From NCBI GenBank assembly GCA_037481615.1, contig JBBFLI010000017.1: 64,000 bases of DNA; one strand, given 5' to 3'. Source of the stretch: SpSt-501 sp037481615. GTDB taxonomy: Bacteria; Desulfobacterota; Desulfobacteria; Desulfobacterales; SpSt-501. The notes beneath the pieces were generated by a model. The model saw only the letters and a program-made list of their open reading frames with translations, made no database searches and had not been told where the DNA came from. Of the stretch, positions 1 to 8,463 are shown one piece after another. Numbering within the stretch: position 1 is the stretch's first letter; each line of letters starts with the position of its first letter. A program made the position numbers and the translations under genes.

Positions 1-1053
1 GGCGCGGCGCCGCGAGCGCTCGCGCAGGAGCTCGGCGGCGATGCTGACCGCAATCTCCTCCGGCGTCTCCGCGCCGATCGGAAGACCCACCGGGCAACGC
101 ACCCGCTCGAGAGGCGCCGCGGCGATCCCCCCGCCCCGCAAGGCCTGGAAGACGGCCTCGCGTTTGCGGCGGCTTCCGACCATCCCGATGAAGGCCGCAT
201 CCGTCTGGAGGGCGGCGCGCAGGGAATCGCGGTCCGCCTCGTGGGTCGGCCCGGCGATCACGACATAGGGTCTCTCCCCGGGGGAGAGCTCCGCCAGCAA
301 CTCCGCCGGGCCGGCCCGCACGCGCTCGGCGTCGGGGAAGCGGCCGGGGTCGGCGACCCCGGGACGCGCGGCCGCCACCCACACGCGGAACCCGAGCCGA
401 CGGGCGAGCGGCGCGAGCGCGGCCGCGATGTGTCCGGCCCCGAGGAGGATCAGCAAAGGCGGGGGCGCGACGGGCTCGAGAAAAAGAAGCCAGGCGTCCC
501 CGGCTTTCGCAACGAAGGTTTCGAGCCGCGGCGCACCAAGCGGCAGGCGGGCGGCAAGCGCCTCGCGCAGCCCCGCCGGGGGCTCGTCCCCCGCCGGGAG
601 GCTTCCCCCGGGGCCGATCAGAAAGCGCGGCGGCCGGGCGATCCCCTCCACGATGGAGGTCGCCAGCAGGCCCGCCTGCCCGCGGCGCACGAGGTCCTCC
701 CGCGCGCGCAAGAGACGCAAGAGCTCTTCGTCTTTCGGGTCCAGGGGCTCGAGGAAGACCTCCGCCGCCCCGCCGCAGCCCTCTTCCCCCGCAGGGTCCG
801 CCTCCCGGCGCACGACCCGCGTCTTTCCTTCGCGCAGGACGCGCCCGGCCTCCTCGAGAACGCTCTTCTCGAGCGCCCCGCCCCCGACCGTCCCCCGCAC
901 CTCCCCGGCCGCCGTGAGCAACAGCGCCGCCCCCGGCCGCCGCGGACCCGACCCGCGAAGGGAAAGGGTTCTCGCGAGCACCGCCTTCTCCCCGGCTTCC
1001 AGCATCCCCGCCAGCGGGGCGTAGATCCCGCCGGCGGTCGACTCCGAGCTCAT
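1..1053 (-). CDS. XdhC/CoxI-family molybdoenzyme maturation protein (C-terminus cut by window edge)
   Basis: Reading the minus strand from the ATG at 1053 gives 351 codons with no stop before the window edge. The N-terminal half has XdhC features: a GTVGGGALE segment at about residues 40-50 and an EEGCGG motif near residue 80. A Rossmann-like half begins with LLGAGHIAAALAPLA and ends with GMVGSRRKR and CPVGLPIGAETPEEIAVSIAAE, typical of the C-terminal domain. Family members bind molybdenum cofactor and help insert it, in sulfurated form, into xanthine-dehydrogenase-type hydroxylases. The start lies 40 nt after the last TRAP gene on the same strand, so it may be the tail of that operon. No molybdenum hydroxylase is visible in the window, so the client enzyme is unknown. 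The last few residues are missing at the left edge. Confidence 0.85.
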   Translation of the reverse strand, partial: MSSESTAGGIYAPLAGMLEAGEKAVLARTLSLRGSGPRRPGAALLLTAAGEVRGTVGGGALEKSVLEEAGRVLREGKTRVVRREADPAGEEGCGGAAEVFLEPLDPKDEELLRLLRAREDLVRRGQAGLLATSIVEGIARPPRFLIGPGGSLPAGDEPPAGLREALAARLPLGAPRLETFVAKAGDAWLLFLEPVAPPPLLILLGAGHIAAALAPLARRLGFRVWVAAARPGVADPGRFPDAERVRAGPAELLAELSPGERPYVVIAGPTHEADRDSLRAALQTDAAFIGMVGSRRKREAVFQALRGGGIAAAPLERVRCPVGLPIGAETPEEIAVSIAAELLRERSRRRA

Positions 1054-1093
1054 GGCCGCTCCGTGAAAGGGGTTTCCCGGCGACAGGAGGAGA

Positions 1094-2410
1094 TTATTTC
1101 AGCAAGAGGCCGGGAAGCCAAGTGATGATTCCCGGGAAAACCATGACCAGGGTCAACCCGAGAAACTGGAGGGCGATGAAGGGGGCCGCGGCGAGGTAGA
1201 TTTCCTTGGTCGAAATCCCCATTTCCTGGGTGATCCCCCGCATCACGAAGAGGTTGACCCCGAAGGGCGGGGTCAGGTAGCCCATCTCCGTGTTCACGCA
1301 ATAGAGCACGCCGAACCAGAGGAGGTCGACTCCCAGGAACTGGGCGATCGGGATGAAGACCGGAGCGGTGACCATCAGGATCGAAATCGCGTCCATGAGG
1401 CAGCCGAGAAAGATCCACGTTGCCTGGATGAGGAGCAGCACGAACCATTTGCCGACCGGCCAGCCTTTGATCAGGTTCTGGATGAACTCCGAGGCGCCGA
1501 TTCCTTGGTAGACGGTCGCAAAGCAGCCCGCCCCGAAGATGACCCACATGACCATGGAGACGGTCTTGAGGCTCTGGAAGGCGACCGCCTTGAGGATGGC
1601 GGGAGAGAGTCTGCGGTAGACGGCGGCCGACAGGATCGCCCCCAGGGCCCCGACGGAAGCGGCCTCGGTGGGGGTGGCGATCCCGACGAAGAGCGACCCC
1701 AGGACGCCGAGCACGATCAGCGCGGGAAGCAGGATCCCCTTCAGCGCCGAGAGCTTTTGCCCCCAGCCGGCGCGCTCCTCCGGGGGAAGCGCGGGGCCCA
1801 GATCCGGCCGCAGGGAACATCGTACGAGGATGTAGGCGATGAAAAGGCCGGAGAGGAGCAGCCCGGGCAGGATGCCCCCGACGAAGAGCTTGCCGATGGA
1901 CTGCCCGGAGAGCAGGGCGTAGATGATCATCACGATGCTCGGCGGAATGAGCGGCCCGAGCGCCCCCCCGGCCATGATGCAGCCCATGGCGAGGCGGCGG
2001 TCGTAGCCCCGCCGCAGCATCGCCGGCAGCCCGATGATCCCCATCATCAGGACCCCCGTGGTGCTGATGCCGCTCATCGCGGCGACAAGCGTGCAGGCCA
2101 GCACCGTGCCCGCGGCGAGCCCCCCGCGCAGCCCGCCCATCCAGCGGTGCATGGCGCCGTAGAGGTCTTCGGCGATCCCGGATTTCTCGAGCATGTAGGC
2201 CATGAACACGAAGAGGGGCACCGCAACCAGGAGGTTCGCCCGCAACAGGTCGCTGGCGGCGGCGACCACCACGTTCAGCGAGGCGGGGCCCCAGACGGTG
2301 TAGCCGAAGAAGAGCGCGGAGCCGCCCAGCACGAAGGCGACCGGCAGCCCGCTCGCGAGCAGGAACAGCATGGCAAGGAACATGAGCAGGGTGACGGCTT
2401 CGATGCTCAC
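1094..2410 (-). CDS. dctM: TRAP transporter large permease DctM (system 1)
   Basis: This is a 438-residue, strongly hydrophobic protein with about a dozen membrane segments. It carries DctM signatures such as GGALGPLIPPSIVMIIYA, TPTEAASVGALGA and a C-terminal YLTPPFGVNLFV loop. It is the channel-forming subunit of a sodium- or proton-driven tripartite transporter for organic acids in the inner membrane. I chose the GTG at 2410 because its GTGA overlaps the stop of dctQ, a normal TRAP arrangement, and an AAGGAG lies upstream. An in-frame ATG at 2443 would add 11 residues with no clear ribosome site. It is the last membrane gene of the first P-Q-M set. The substrate cannot be read from the sequence. 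Confidence 0.93.
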   Translation of the reverse strand: MSIEAVTLLMFLAMLFLLASGLPVAFVLGGSALFFGYTVWGPASLNVVVAAASDLLRANLLVAVPLFVFMAYMLEKSGIAEDLYGAMHRWMGGLRGGLAAGTVLACTLVAAMSGISTTGVLMMGIIGLPAMLRRGYDRRLAMGCIMAGGALGPLIPPSIVMIIYALLSGQSIGKLFVGGILPGLLLSGLFIAYILVRCSLRPDLGPALPPEERAGWGQKLSALKGILLPALIVLGVLGSLFVGIATPTEAASVGALGAILSAAVYRRLSPAILKAVAFQSLKTVSMVMWVIFGAGCFATVYQGIGASEFIQNLIKGWPVGKWFVLLLIQATWIFLGCLMDAISILMVTAPVFIPIAQFLGVDLLWFGVLYCVNTEMGYLTPPFGVNLFVMRGITQEMGISTKEIYLAAAPFIALQFLGLTLVMVFPGIITWLPGLLLK

Positions 2411-2946
2411 GAAGACCGGTTCTCCTTGGGGTCGGTCGGCCACGGCCGGCCGGTCAGGGCGAGGTGGAAGTCTTTCACGGTCTTGGTGAATCCCTGGAGC
2501 AGCATCAGCAGGGCCGCCAGCGGGATGACGCCTTTCACCGGCCAGACGTAGGGCTCCCAGACGGTCGAGGCCCGTTCCATCCTCAGGAAGGATTTCCAGG
2601 CCGCCTGCCCTCCCTGCCAGAACATCACGCCGCAGAAGAGGTAGAACAACAGCCAGGTGAGGAGATCCAGGACCGCCCTTCCCCGGGGGGGGATCCGCGC
2701 GGAGAGGACATCGACGCAGATGTGGGCGTTCCAGCGCAGGGTGTAGGCCCCGCCGATGAGAAAGAAGACCGCGTAGAGGAGCGCGCTTAGTTCATGGGCC
2801 CAGACGGTCGGCGCGTTGAACAGGTAGCGCGAGATCACCTCCCAGACGAGGATCGCGATCATGGGGTAGAGGAGAAAGGAGACCGCCCGGCCCACGAGGT
2901 CGTTCAGGCGGTCCACGGCGGAGAAAAACCGCTGGGCGGTGTTCAT
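2407..2946 (-). CDS. dctQ: TRAP transporter small permease DctQ (system 1)
   Basis: This 179-residue protein has four predicted membrane helices and the usual DctQ layout. Helix 1 contains YPMIAILVWEVISRYLFNAPTVWAHELS, which is close to the family consensus (RY-F-N-P-W-E). DctQ bridges the periplasmic binding protein and the DctM channel. It overlaps dctM by 4 nt and follows dctP1 after an 87-nt gap that holds a GC hairpin. It has no odd features. Confidence 0.92.
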   Translation of the reverse strand: MNTAQRFFSAVDRLNDLVGRAVSFLLYPMIAILVWEVISRYLFNAPTVWAHELSALLYAVFFLIGGAYTLRWNAHICVDVLSARIPPRGRAVLDLLTWLLFYLFCGVMFWQGGQAAWKSFLRMERASTVWEPYVWPVKGVIPLAALLMLLQGFTKTVKDFHLALTGRPWPTDPKENRSS

Positions 2947-2973
2947 GGCCGGCTCCGGTTACCGCCCCCCCCG

Positions 2974-3000
2974 CCCGCGGTGGGCCCTTGCGGCCGCGGG
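2974..3000 (-). promoter_or_regulatory. GC-rich hairpin between dctP1 and dctQ1
   Basis: CCCGCGG at 2974-2980 is an exact inverted copy of CCGCGGG at 2994-3000, with a 13-nt loop. It lies just after the dctP stop and has no T-run, so it is not a classical terminator. Hairpins after binding-protein genes in transport operons often stabilise the upstream message or partly attenuate transcription, giving more binding protein than permease. The second TRAP operon has a hairpin in the same place. Confidence 0.45.
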
Positions 3001-3033
3001 TCCGCGCGGCGCGGGGGGGGCCGGGGGAGGAGA

Positions 3034-4095
3034 TCAGTCGATGTAGCCCTGGGTCTTCATGTAGGAGCGGATGATCTCCAGGCCCTTGGCGCAGCGATCG
3101 CCCTTCTTGGCGATCTCGGGCAGGAATTCCAGTCCCGCCTTGCGCAGCTTGGCCACTTCCGCCTCCGGCCAGGTGATGAGGGTCGCCTTGAGGGCCGGCA
3201 GCTCCTTCACCATCTGCTCGTGCTCCCACCACGTCCGCTGCTGGTGATCGATGGCAAAGACCTTGAACGCCTCCTGCACGATTGCCTTGAGGTCTTCCGG
3301 CAGGGCCTCCCAGGATTTCTGGGAGGCCAGGATGCACATCGACCAGACGGGGGCGAACCCGGGCAGGTAATAGTGGGGGGCGACCTCGTAATACTTGAAG
3401 CGCTTGTAATAGGAGCCGGCGGTCATGGAGCCGTCGATCACGCCCTGGGCGAGCGCCGTGTAGACCTCCTCGTGGGGGATGAAGGTCGGGGAGGCGCCCA
3501 GCTTGGCGAGGGTTTTCGCGTAGTAGCCGTAGCCGCGGATCTTGAACCCTTTGAGATCCTCGACCTTCTGGATCGGCTTCTTGCTCCAGAAGGTGTTCGG
3601 CTCGGTGAAGAAGAGGCTCCCCACGTAGTAGACCCCGTGTTGCCGGTACCCCTCGCGCATCAGCTCGTCGACCCCCGAGTACCAGTAGACCTGGAGCGCG
3701 TCCTGCAGGGTTTTGAGTATGTTGGGCGGAAGCGTCACGAGGTCGATGTTCGCCTCGGGCACGATGCCGGTGTAGTAGACGGAGCTCGTGTAGGCGATGT
3801 CCACGCTGCCCTTGGCGAGGCTGTCGACCAGCTCGAGCGAGGGGGCGAGCTGGCCGGCGGTGTAGAGCGTGATGTCGAGCCGGCCGTTCGACATCTTGCG
3901 GATCCTCTCGCAGAAATCCTTCTGCGTGATCTGCGGCCCGATCAGGGAGGGCGGGTCGATCGATTGCATGCGCCACTTGATCGTCGCCGTCTGCGCCTGC
4001 GCCTGCCCGCCGGGGACGAGGGCCGGGGCGAAAAGCGTCAGGGCGAGGGGAATGACGACCCAGAGCCATCCGTGCTTCACGATGTTGCGGAACAT
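3034..4095 (-). CDS. dctP: TRAP transporter substrate-binding protein DctP (system 1)
   Basis: This 353-residue protein starts with a Sec-type signal peptide: a basic start, a hydrophobic VVIPLALTLFAPALV core and a likely cleavage after AQAQ near residue 34. The mature part is a DctP-fold periplasmic receptor. Recognisable segments are GRLDITLYTAGQLA and LKGFKIRGYGYYAKTLAKLGA, which contains the family arginine that usually contacts the substrate carboxylate, then EVYTALAQGVIDGSM. The start has an AGGAGG site 6 nt upstream. It heads the first P-Q-M set. Its sequence differs from the second DctP in the window, so the two systems probably bind different acids. The substrate is not identifiable; an aromatic or alicyclic carboxylate is a guess from context. 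Confidence 0.93.
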   Translation of the reverse strand: MFRNIVKHGWLWVVIPLALTLFAPALVPGGQAQAQTATIKWRMQSIDPPSLIGPQITQKDFCERIRKMSNGRLDITLYTAGQLAPSLELVDSLAKGSVDIAYTSSVYYTGIVPEANIDLVTLPPNILKTLQDALQVYWYSGVDELMREGYRQHGVYYVGSLFFTEPNTFWSKKPIQKVEDLKGFKIRGYGYYAKTLAKLGASPTFIPHEEVYTALAQGVIDGSMTAGSYYKRFKYYEVAPHYYLPGFAPVWSMCILASQKSWEALPEDLKAIVQEAFKVFAIDHQQRTWWEHEQMVKELPALKATLITWPEAEVAKLRKAGLEFLPEIAKKGDRCAKGLEIIRSYMKTQGYID

Positions 4096-4143
4096 GGCAT
4101 CCTCCTGCGTTACGGGTTGGCCGTCCGCGGCAACCGGGGCCGC

Positions 4144-5448
4144 TCACATCAGGCCGGGCAGATAGAGGCTCAGGCCCGGAAAGGCGATGAGGATCAGGAG
4201 AGTCAGGGCATCCATGACGAGAAACCAGCCCACGCCGCGGAAGATCTCGTCCAGGGGGACCAGAGGACCCACCGCGCCCTTGATGACGTAGACGTTCAAC
4301 CCCACCGGCGGGGTGATCAGACTGATCTCGAGGAGCTTGATCAGGATGATGCCGAACCAGATGAGGTCGATTCCGGCGGCGTTCGCGACGGGGAGAATGA
4401 GGGGCAGCGTGAGGAGCAGCAGCCCCATCGTCTCGACGAACATGCCGAGAATCACGTAGAGCACGCTCACGGCGAAGATCACCCACAGCGGGGAAGTGCT
4501 CACCCCCAGAAGCAACTCGGAGAGCCGCGTCGGCAGGCCGGAGAGGGCGAGGAACTTGGTGATCAGCATCGTACCGACGAGGATGATGAAGATGCTCGTC
4601 GTGCTGCTGGCCGTCTGAACGAGCGCCCGGAGAAACGCCTTCCGATCGAGCGACCGCCGCAGCAGGGCCATCCCCAGGGCGAGAAAGGCGCCGACGGCAC
4701 CGGCCTCGGTGGGGCTGAACCAGCCGAAGAAGATTCCGCCCAGAACGAAGACGATCAGGGTCGGAAGCGGCCAGATGTCGCGGATCGATTCCCAGACCGC
4801 CTGCCAGGTGACGCGTTCCTCCACCGGCGGGGCGAGCCGCGGGTCGAGGATCACCCGCACCACGATCATCGCCATGTAGATCAGCGCCGAGAGGATCCCG
4901 GGGATGAACCCGGCCATGAACTGCTTGCCGACCGAGACCTCGGCGTAGACCGCGTAGAGGATCATGAGCACGCTCGGCGGGATGAGCGAGCCGAGCGTCC
5001 CGGAGGCCGCGATCACCCCCGTCGCCAGTCCGGGGTGGTAGCGGTGGCGGAGCATCTCGGGCACCGCGATCCGCGCCAGCGCCGAGGCCGTGGCCACGCT
5101 CGAGCCGGAGGCGGCGGCGAAGAGCGCGCAGGCGCCGACCCCGGTCACGGCGAGCCCCCCCGGAAGACGGGAAAGCAGGATCCTCATGCAGCCGAACAGG
5201 GTGCGGGTCATGCCGGAGGTGGTACAGAGGTAGCCCATGAGCAGAAACATGGGCACGGCGGTGAAGGACCAGTTGCCGATGAAATCGAAGGGGACGGCGC
5301 TGATCATGCCCCAGGCGGCCTGCGGCGTGGTCAGGACGACGAGGCCGAAAAAGGACACGAGCCCCATGGCGACGGCGACGGGGACGCGCATCCCCATCAG
5401 CACGAGCGCGATCAGGATGCCGGCGGCGCCGAGCGCGGGGGAGCCCAT
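4144..5448 (-). CDS. dctM: TRAP transporter large permease DctM (system 2)
   Basis: This 434-residue polytopic membrane protein has DctM signatures: AASGTLGSLIPPSVLMILYA, FSPTEAGAVGAFLALG and ITPPVGLNVYVIKG. It starts 3 nt after the stop of dctQ2, so the two are translationally coupled. It is clearly homologous to the first DctM, but the two are diverged enough to be an old duplication or independent acquisitions rather than a recent copy. Confidence 0.93.
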   Translation of the reverse strand: MGSPALGAAGILIALVLMGMRVPVAVAMGLVSFFGLVVLTTPQAAWGMISAVPFDFIGNWSFTAVPMFLLMGYLCTTSGMTRTLFGCMRILLSRLPGGLAVTGVGACALFAAASGSSVATASALARIAVPEMLRHRYHPGLATGVIAASGTLGSLIPPSVLMILYAVYAEVSVGKQFMAGFIPGILSALIYMAMIVVRVILDPRLAPPVEERVTWQAVWESIRDIWPLPTLIVFVLGGIFFGWFSPTEAGAVGAFLALGMALLRRSLDRKAFLRALVQTASSTTSIFIILVGTMLITKFLALSGLPTRLSELLLGVSTSPLWVIFAVSVLYVILGMFVETMGLLLLTLPLILPVANAAGIDLIWFGIILIKLLEISLITPPVGLNVYVIKGAVGPLVPLDEIFRGVGWFLVMDALTLLILIAFPGLSLYLPGLM

Positions 5449-5451
5449 CTC

Positions 5452-5964
5452 CTACACCTCCTCCGCCTTTGCGGGCTCGAGCGCTTGTCCGGACCGGAGC
5501 GCCCGGAAGAGGTTCCCCCCCAGGGCGAGCACCATGCACCCCATGCCGATCGGGAGCGCCCAGCGGCTCGGCCAGACATAGAAGAGGAAATTGGCCATGA
5601 CGGTCTCGCGGCCGGCCGTGGCGCGGATCGCGTCGCGCAGCGTCTGCCACGTCAGGATGCCGAAGTAGAGCATGCCGCAGAGGCAGGCGAAGACGTAGAA
5701 GGCGAGCTGGAGGCGGGGGGAAAACCGCTTGACGAAAAGATCGACGAAGATGTGTTCGTTTTGCAGCTCGACCGCGGCGAGGGGGAGAAAGACGACCCCG
5801 ATCATGTAGTAGTAGGTCACGGTCTCGATGGTCGCCTCGATCGGGGCGTTGAAAAAATACTTCATGAAAACGTCGGCCGTCACGTGGAGCATCATGAGCA
5901 GCAGAAACACGCTCGAGATGCGCTCGAACAGCCGGCTCAGCCCGTGGATGATCCGCCCGCCCAT
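5452..5964 (-). CDS. dctQ: TRAP transporter small permease DctQ (system 2)
   Basis: This 170-residue, four-helix protein has the DctQ pattern DVFMKYFFNAPIEATIE in the first half and FFV-W-type aromatic residues before the last helix. It is the membrane bridging subunit of the second TRAP system. It lies 73 nt after dctP2, with a strong hairpin in the gap, and directly before dctM2. Confidence 0.9.
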   Translation of the reverse strand: MGGRIIHGLSRLFERISSVFLLLMMLHVTADVFMKYFFNAPIEATIETVTYYYMIGVVFLPLAAVELQNEHIFVDLFVKRFSPRLQLAFYVFACLCGMLYFGILTWQTLRDAIRATAGRETVMANFLFYVWPSRWALPIGMGCMVLALGGNLFRALRSGQALEPAKAEEV

Positions 5965-5999
5965 CGGCGACGCCCTCCCCTCGACGATCGGAATTGCTC

Positions 6000-6027
6000 C
6001 CGGAAGGCCCCGCCGGGGGGCTTCCGG
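6000..6027 (-). promoter_or_regulatory. Strong hairpin between dctP2 and dctQ2
   Basis: CCGGAAG at 6000-6006 pairs exactly with CTTCCGG at 6021-6027, and the C-run and G-run inside can lengthen the stem. No U-tract follows. Its position directly after the binding-protein gene matches the hairpin in the first TRAP operon and fits message stabilisation or partial attenuation that favours DctP synthesis. Confidence 0.5.
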
Positions 6028-6037
6028 GGGCCGGGGT

Positions 6038-7177
6038 TCACTTGCCGTAGGCGGCGACGTCGATGCGGTCGAAGTGGTTCTCGCGGATGATCTTGCCGAT
6101 CGCCCGGCTGTCCTTGCGGTCGACCTGGGCGAAGAGCTTCTCCCATTTCGCGACCGTCTTCAGAAAGCGCTCGACCAGCGCCTCCGGCTGGGACACCTTG
6201 TATTTCTCCTTGGCGAGGCTGTAGATCTCCTCGTAGCTCGTCTTGACGAAGGACCGGATCGAGTTCTTCAGGTCCTCCCCCGGCTCATAGAAGGAAACGC
6301 CGTGCTGCCGCGCCTCCGCCAGGGCCTCGGCGATCGCCTCCTGGTAGCCCACGTAGAGGTTGGCCATGGCCTGGGCGTTCACGTTGAAGAGCAGGCGCCG
6401 ATCGGCCGGGCTCAGCTCCTGCCAGAACTTGGGGTTCACCGCCCAGTTCGGGCCGGCGTAGTACATCCCCAGCGAGGCCATCGTCGTGTGCTTGGCCACG
6501 TCCCAGAGGCTGCGGGACTTGAGATCGCTCACCACGTTCGTCGCACAATCGAGGCTCCCCTTCTCCAGGCCGGTGTACATCTCCGTCGAGGGGATGTTCA
6601 CGGCCACGGCGCCGACGGTCTGCACCCAGCGCGAGACCGAGGCCCCCGCCGTGCGCAACCGTTTCCCCTTGATCTCCTCGAGGTTCCGCACGGGCTTGGA
6701 ACACATCATCACGTACTGCGGGGTGCTGTAGCCGCCGGCGAAGACGACCCCGGCTTTCTTCCATTGCGCCTGCATCTGGGGGTCGGTCATCTCGAACTCG
6801 GTGACCGCGGCCATGGCGACGAGCGGGTCGGTGATGCCGAAGCTGAGCTCGTTCAAGACGTTCGATTCCGGAAGTTCCGAAGGGGTGTAGAGGGCGGCGT
6901 GATGGCCGATCTGGGCGATCCCGTCGCGCACGCCGGAGAGGCCCGCGCGCGGCTCGAGGAGCGAGGAGCCGTAAAAGACCTTGGCCTTGAGACGCCCCCC
7001 GGAGGCCTTTTCGAGATCGACCGCCCATTCCGCGTAGCTGTGCTTCGCGATCGGGTGCTTGTCGGGGAAGAAAATGTTCGCCACGAATTCCTTGGTCTGC
7101 GCTCCGGCGGCGGAGGGCAGCAAACCGGCGACGGCCAGACAGAGCAACCCGGCGAGGGCTGCGGGACCACGTTTCAT
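6038..7177 (-). CDS. dctP: TRAP transporter substrate-binding protein DctP (system 2)
   Basis: This 379-residue protein has a clear signal peptide (LAGLLCLAVAGLLPSAAGAQ) with a predicted cut near residue 26. The mature part follows the DctP pattern: FFPDKHPIAKHSYAEWAVDLEKASGGRL at the N-terminus, IKGKRLRTAGASVSRWV with the substrate arginine region, and PSTEMYTGLEKGSLDC. An AGGAGG is placed upstream. It is the first gene of the second P-Q-M set and follows the amidohydrolase gene by 34 nt, so transporter and hydrolase are probably co-expressed. Confidence 0.93.
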   Translation of the reverse strand: MKRGPAALAGLLCLAVAGLLPSAAGAQTKEFVANIFFPDKHPIAKHSYAEWAVDLEKASGGRLKAKVFYGSSLLEPRAGLSGVRDGIAQIGHHAALYTPSELPESNVLNELSFGITDPLVAMAAVTEFEMTDPQMQAQWKKAGVVFAGGYSTPQYVMMCSKPVRNLEEIKGKRLRTAGASVSRWVQTVGAVAVNIPSTEMYTGLEKGSLDCATNVVSDLKSRSLWDVAKHTTMASLGMYYAGPNWAVNPKFWQELSPADRRLLFNVNAQAMANLYVGYQEAIAEALAEARQHGVSFYEPGEDLKNSIRSFVKTSYEEIYSLAKEKYKVSQPEALVERFLKTVAKWEKLFAQVDRKDSRAIGKIIRENHFDRIDVAAYGK

Positions 7178-7211
7178 GGCGCACCTCCTGCGGCTCGCGG
7201 GGAGGTCCGGG

Positions 7212-8447
7212 TCACAGAATGTTCTTGTAGACCCGCCCTTCCTGCATGATGAGGGTGATGGTTTCGCGGTAGTTCTGGAAAACCCGGATGTCCTTCAGGG
7301 GGTCGGCGTTCACGACGATGAGATCGGCCCGCTTGCCGGCCTCGACCGTCCCGATCTCGCGCTCCCAGCCGAGGATCTCGGCGTTCGTGCGCGTGGCGGC
7401 GACGATCGCCCCCATGGGGCCGAGAACCCGCGCCTGGAGGGCGAGTTCCTCCCCCTTGAATCCCTGCATGGGGCCCAAGAGATCGCTTCCCGAGCCGATC
7501 TTGACGCCGAAGCGCAGCGCCTCCCGCAGCGACTGCTCGGCCCGCTCGAGCGCGAGAACGTTCTTGCGCGCGGTGAAGTCCGGAAGGCCGTACTTTTTCC
7601 CCTCGCGGGCCATCGCCTCGTAGGTGACCATCGTCGGGACCAGGTAGCACCCCGCACGCCGCATCGCCTCCGCCCCGACCTCGGTCATGAGGTTTCCGTG
7701 CTCGATGGTTCGGATTCCGGCCTCGGCGCAGAGAACGATGCTGCGGTCGGCATAGCAGTGCGCGGCGACATATTTGCCGGCCGACTCGGCCTCGAAGGCC
7801 ACCGCACGCAACTCCTCCGGCGAGTACTGGGAATGGGTGATCTCATCGGCCGGGGAGGCCACCCCGCCCCCGGCCATCACCTTGAGGAAATCGGCCCCGC
7901 GGCGGAGCTGCTCCCGGGCCGCCCGCCGGACCTCGTCGACACCGTCGTAGATCCCCGTCGCCACCCCGGCGTCGGCCTCGCGGGGAGCGTGAAACTCGCT
8001 GGCGAGCCGAAAATCCCCATGCCCCCCCGTCTGGGAGAGAATCCGGCCGCAGATGAAGAGGCGCGGCCCGGGGATCAGCCCCTCGGCCAGGGCCTGGCGC
8101 AGGCCGGCGTCGGCGCCGCCGCAGTCCCGGACGGTGGTAAATCCCTGCTCGAGGGTTTCGCGGATGATCTTCAGGCTCTTCAAAAGCATGTAAGAGGGAA
8201 AACAGCGCCGTTGTTGCTCCACGATGGTCGGCTCGACGGCCCCCAGGTGGACGTGCGCGTCGATCAGACCGGGGAGCAGAAACTGGCCCCGGCAGTCGAT
8301 CCGCTCGGCCGAGGACGGAAGCCCCTCCCCCGTTCCCTCGAGGACCTCCCGGATCCTCCCGTTTTCGATGACGACCCGGGCGTTTTCCTTCGGCTCGGCC
8401 CCCGTGCCGTCGATCAGCGTGAGATGCTGCAGAATGGTCGTGCTCAT
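7212..8447 (-). CDS. Metal-dependent amidohydrolase (imidazolonepropionase / Xaa-Pro dipeptidase-like)
   Basis: This 411-residue enzyme of the amidohydrolase superfamily has the metal ligands in order: DAHVHLG near residue 65, a lysine in DFLKVMAGGG near 190, His in AAHCYAD, His in IEHGNL and the catalytic Asp in GSGSDLL near 320. It ends with EAGKRADLIVVNADPL, the usual closing strand. Members hydrolyse cyclic amides, N-acyl amino acids or Pro-containing dipeptides. Lying between the GntR regulator and the TRAP genes, it may process an imported amide or release the acid that the transporter recovers. The substrate is unknown. It is a cytosolic protein with no signal peptide. Confidence 0.85.
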   Translation of the reverse strand: MSTTILQHLTLIDGTGAEPKENARVVIENGRIREVLEGTGEGLPSSAERIDCRGQFLLPGLIDAHVHLGAVEPTIVEQQRRCFPSYMLLKSLKIIRETLEQGFTTVRDCGGADAGLRQALAEGLIPGPRLFICGRILSQTGGHGDFRLASEFHAPREADAGVATGIYDGVDEVRRAAREQLRRGADFLKVMAGGGVASPADEITHSQYSPEELRAVAFEAESAGKYVAAHCYADRSIVLCAEAGIRTIEHGNLMTEVGAEAMRRAGCYLVPTMVTYEAMAREGKKYGLPDFTARKNVLALERAEQSLREALRFGVKIGSGSDLLGPMQGFKGEELALQARVLGPMGAIVAATRTNAEILGWEREIGTVEAGKRADLIVVNADPLKDIRVFQNYRETITLIMQEGRVYKNIL

Positions 8448-8463
8448 GGTTCTCCTCGACGGT

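Noticed and set aside
41..1125. Plus-strand open frames over the left edge
   Set aside because: Low-complexity Arg/Gly/Pro products; the minus strand here gives an uninterrupted XdhC protein.
2792..6090. Very long open frames on both strands (about 950 codons minus, about 1100 codons plus) across the TRAP genes
   Set aside because: They are high-GC shadow frames. The translations are rich in Arg, Gly, Pro, Asp and His without domains, while the overlapping frames encode recognisable DctP, DctQ and DctM proteins.
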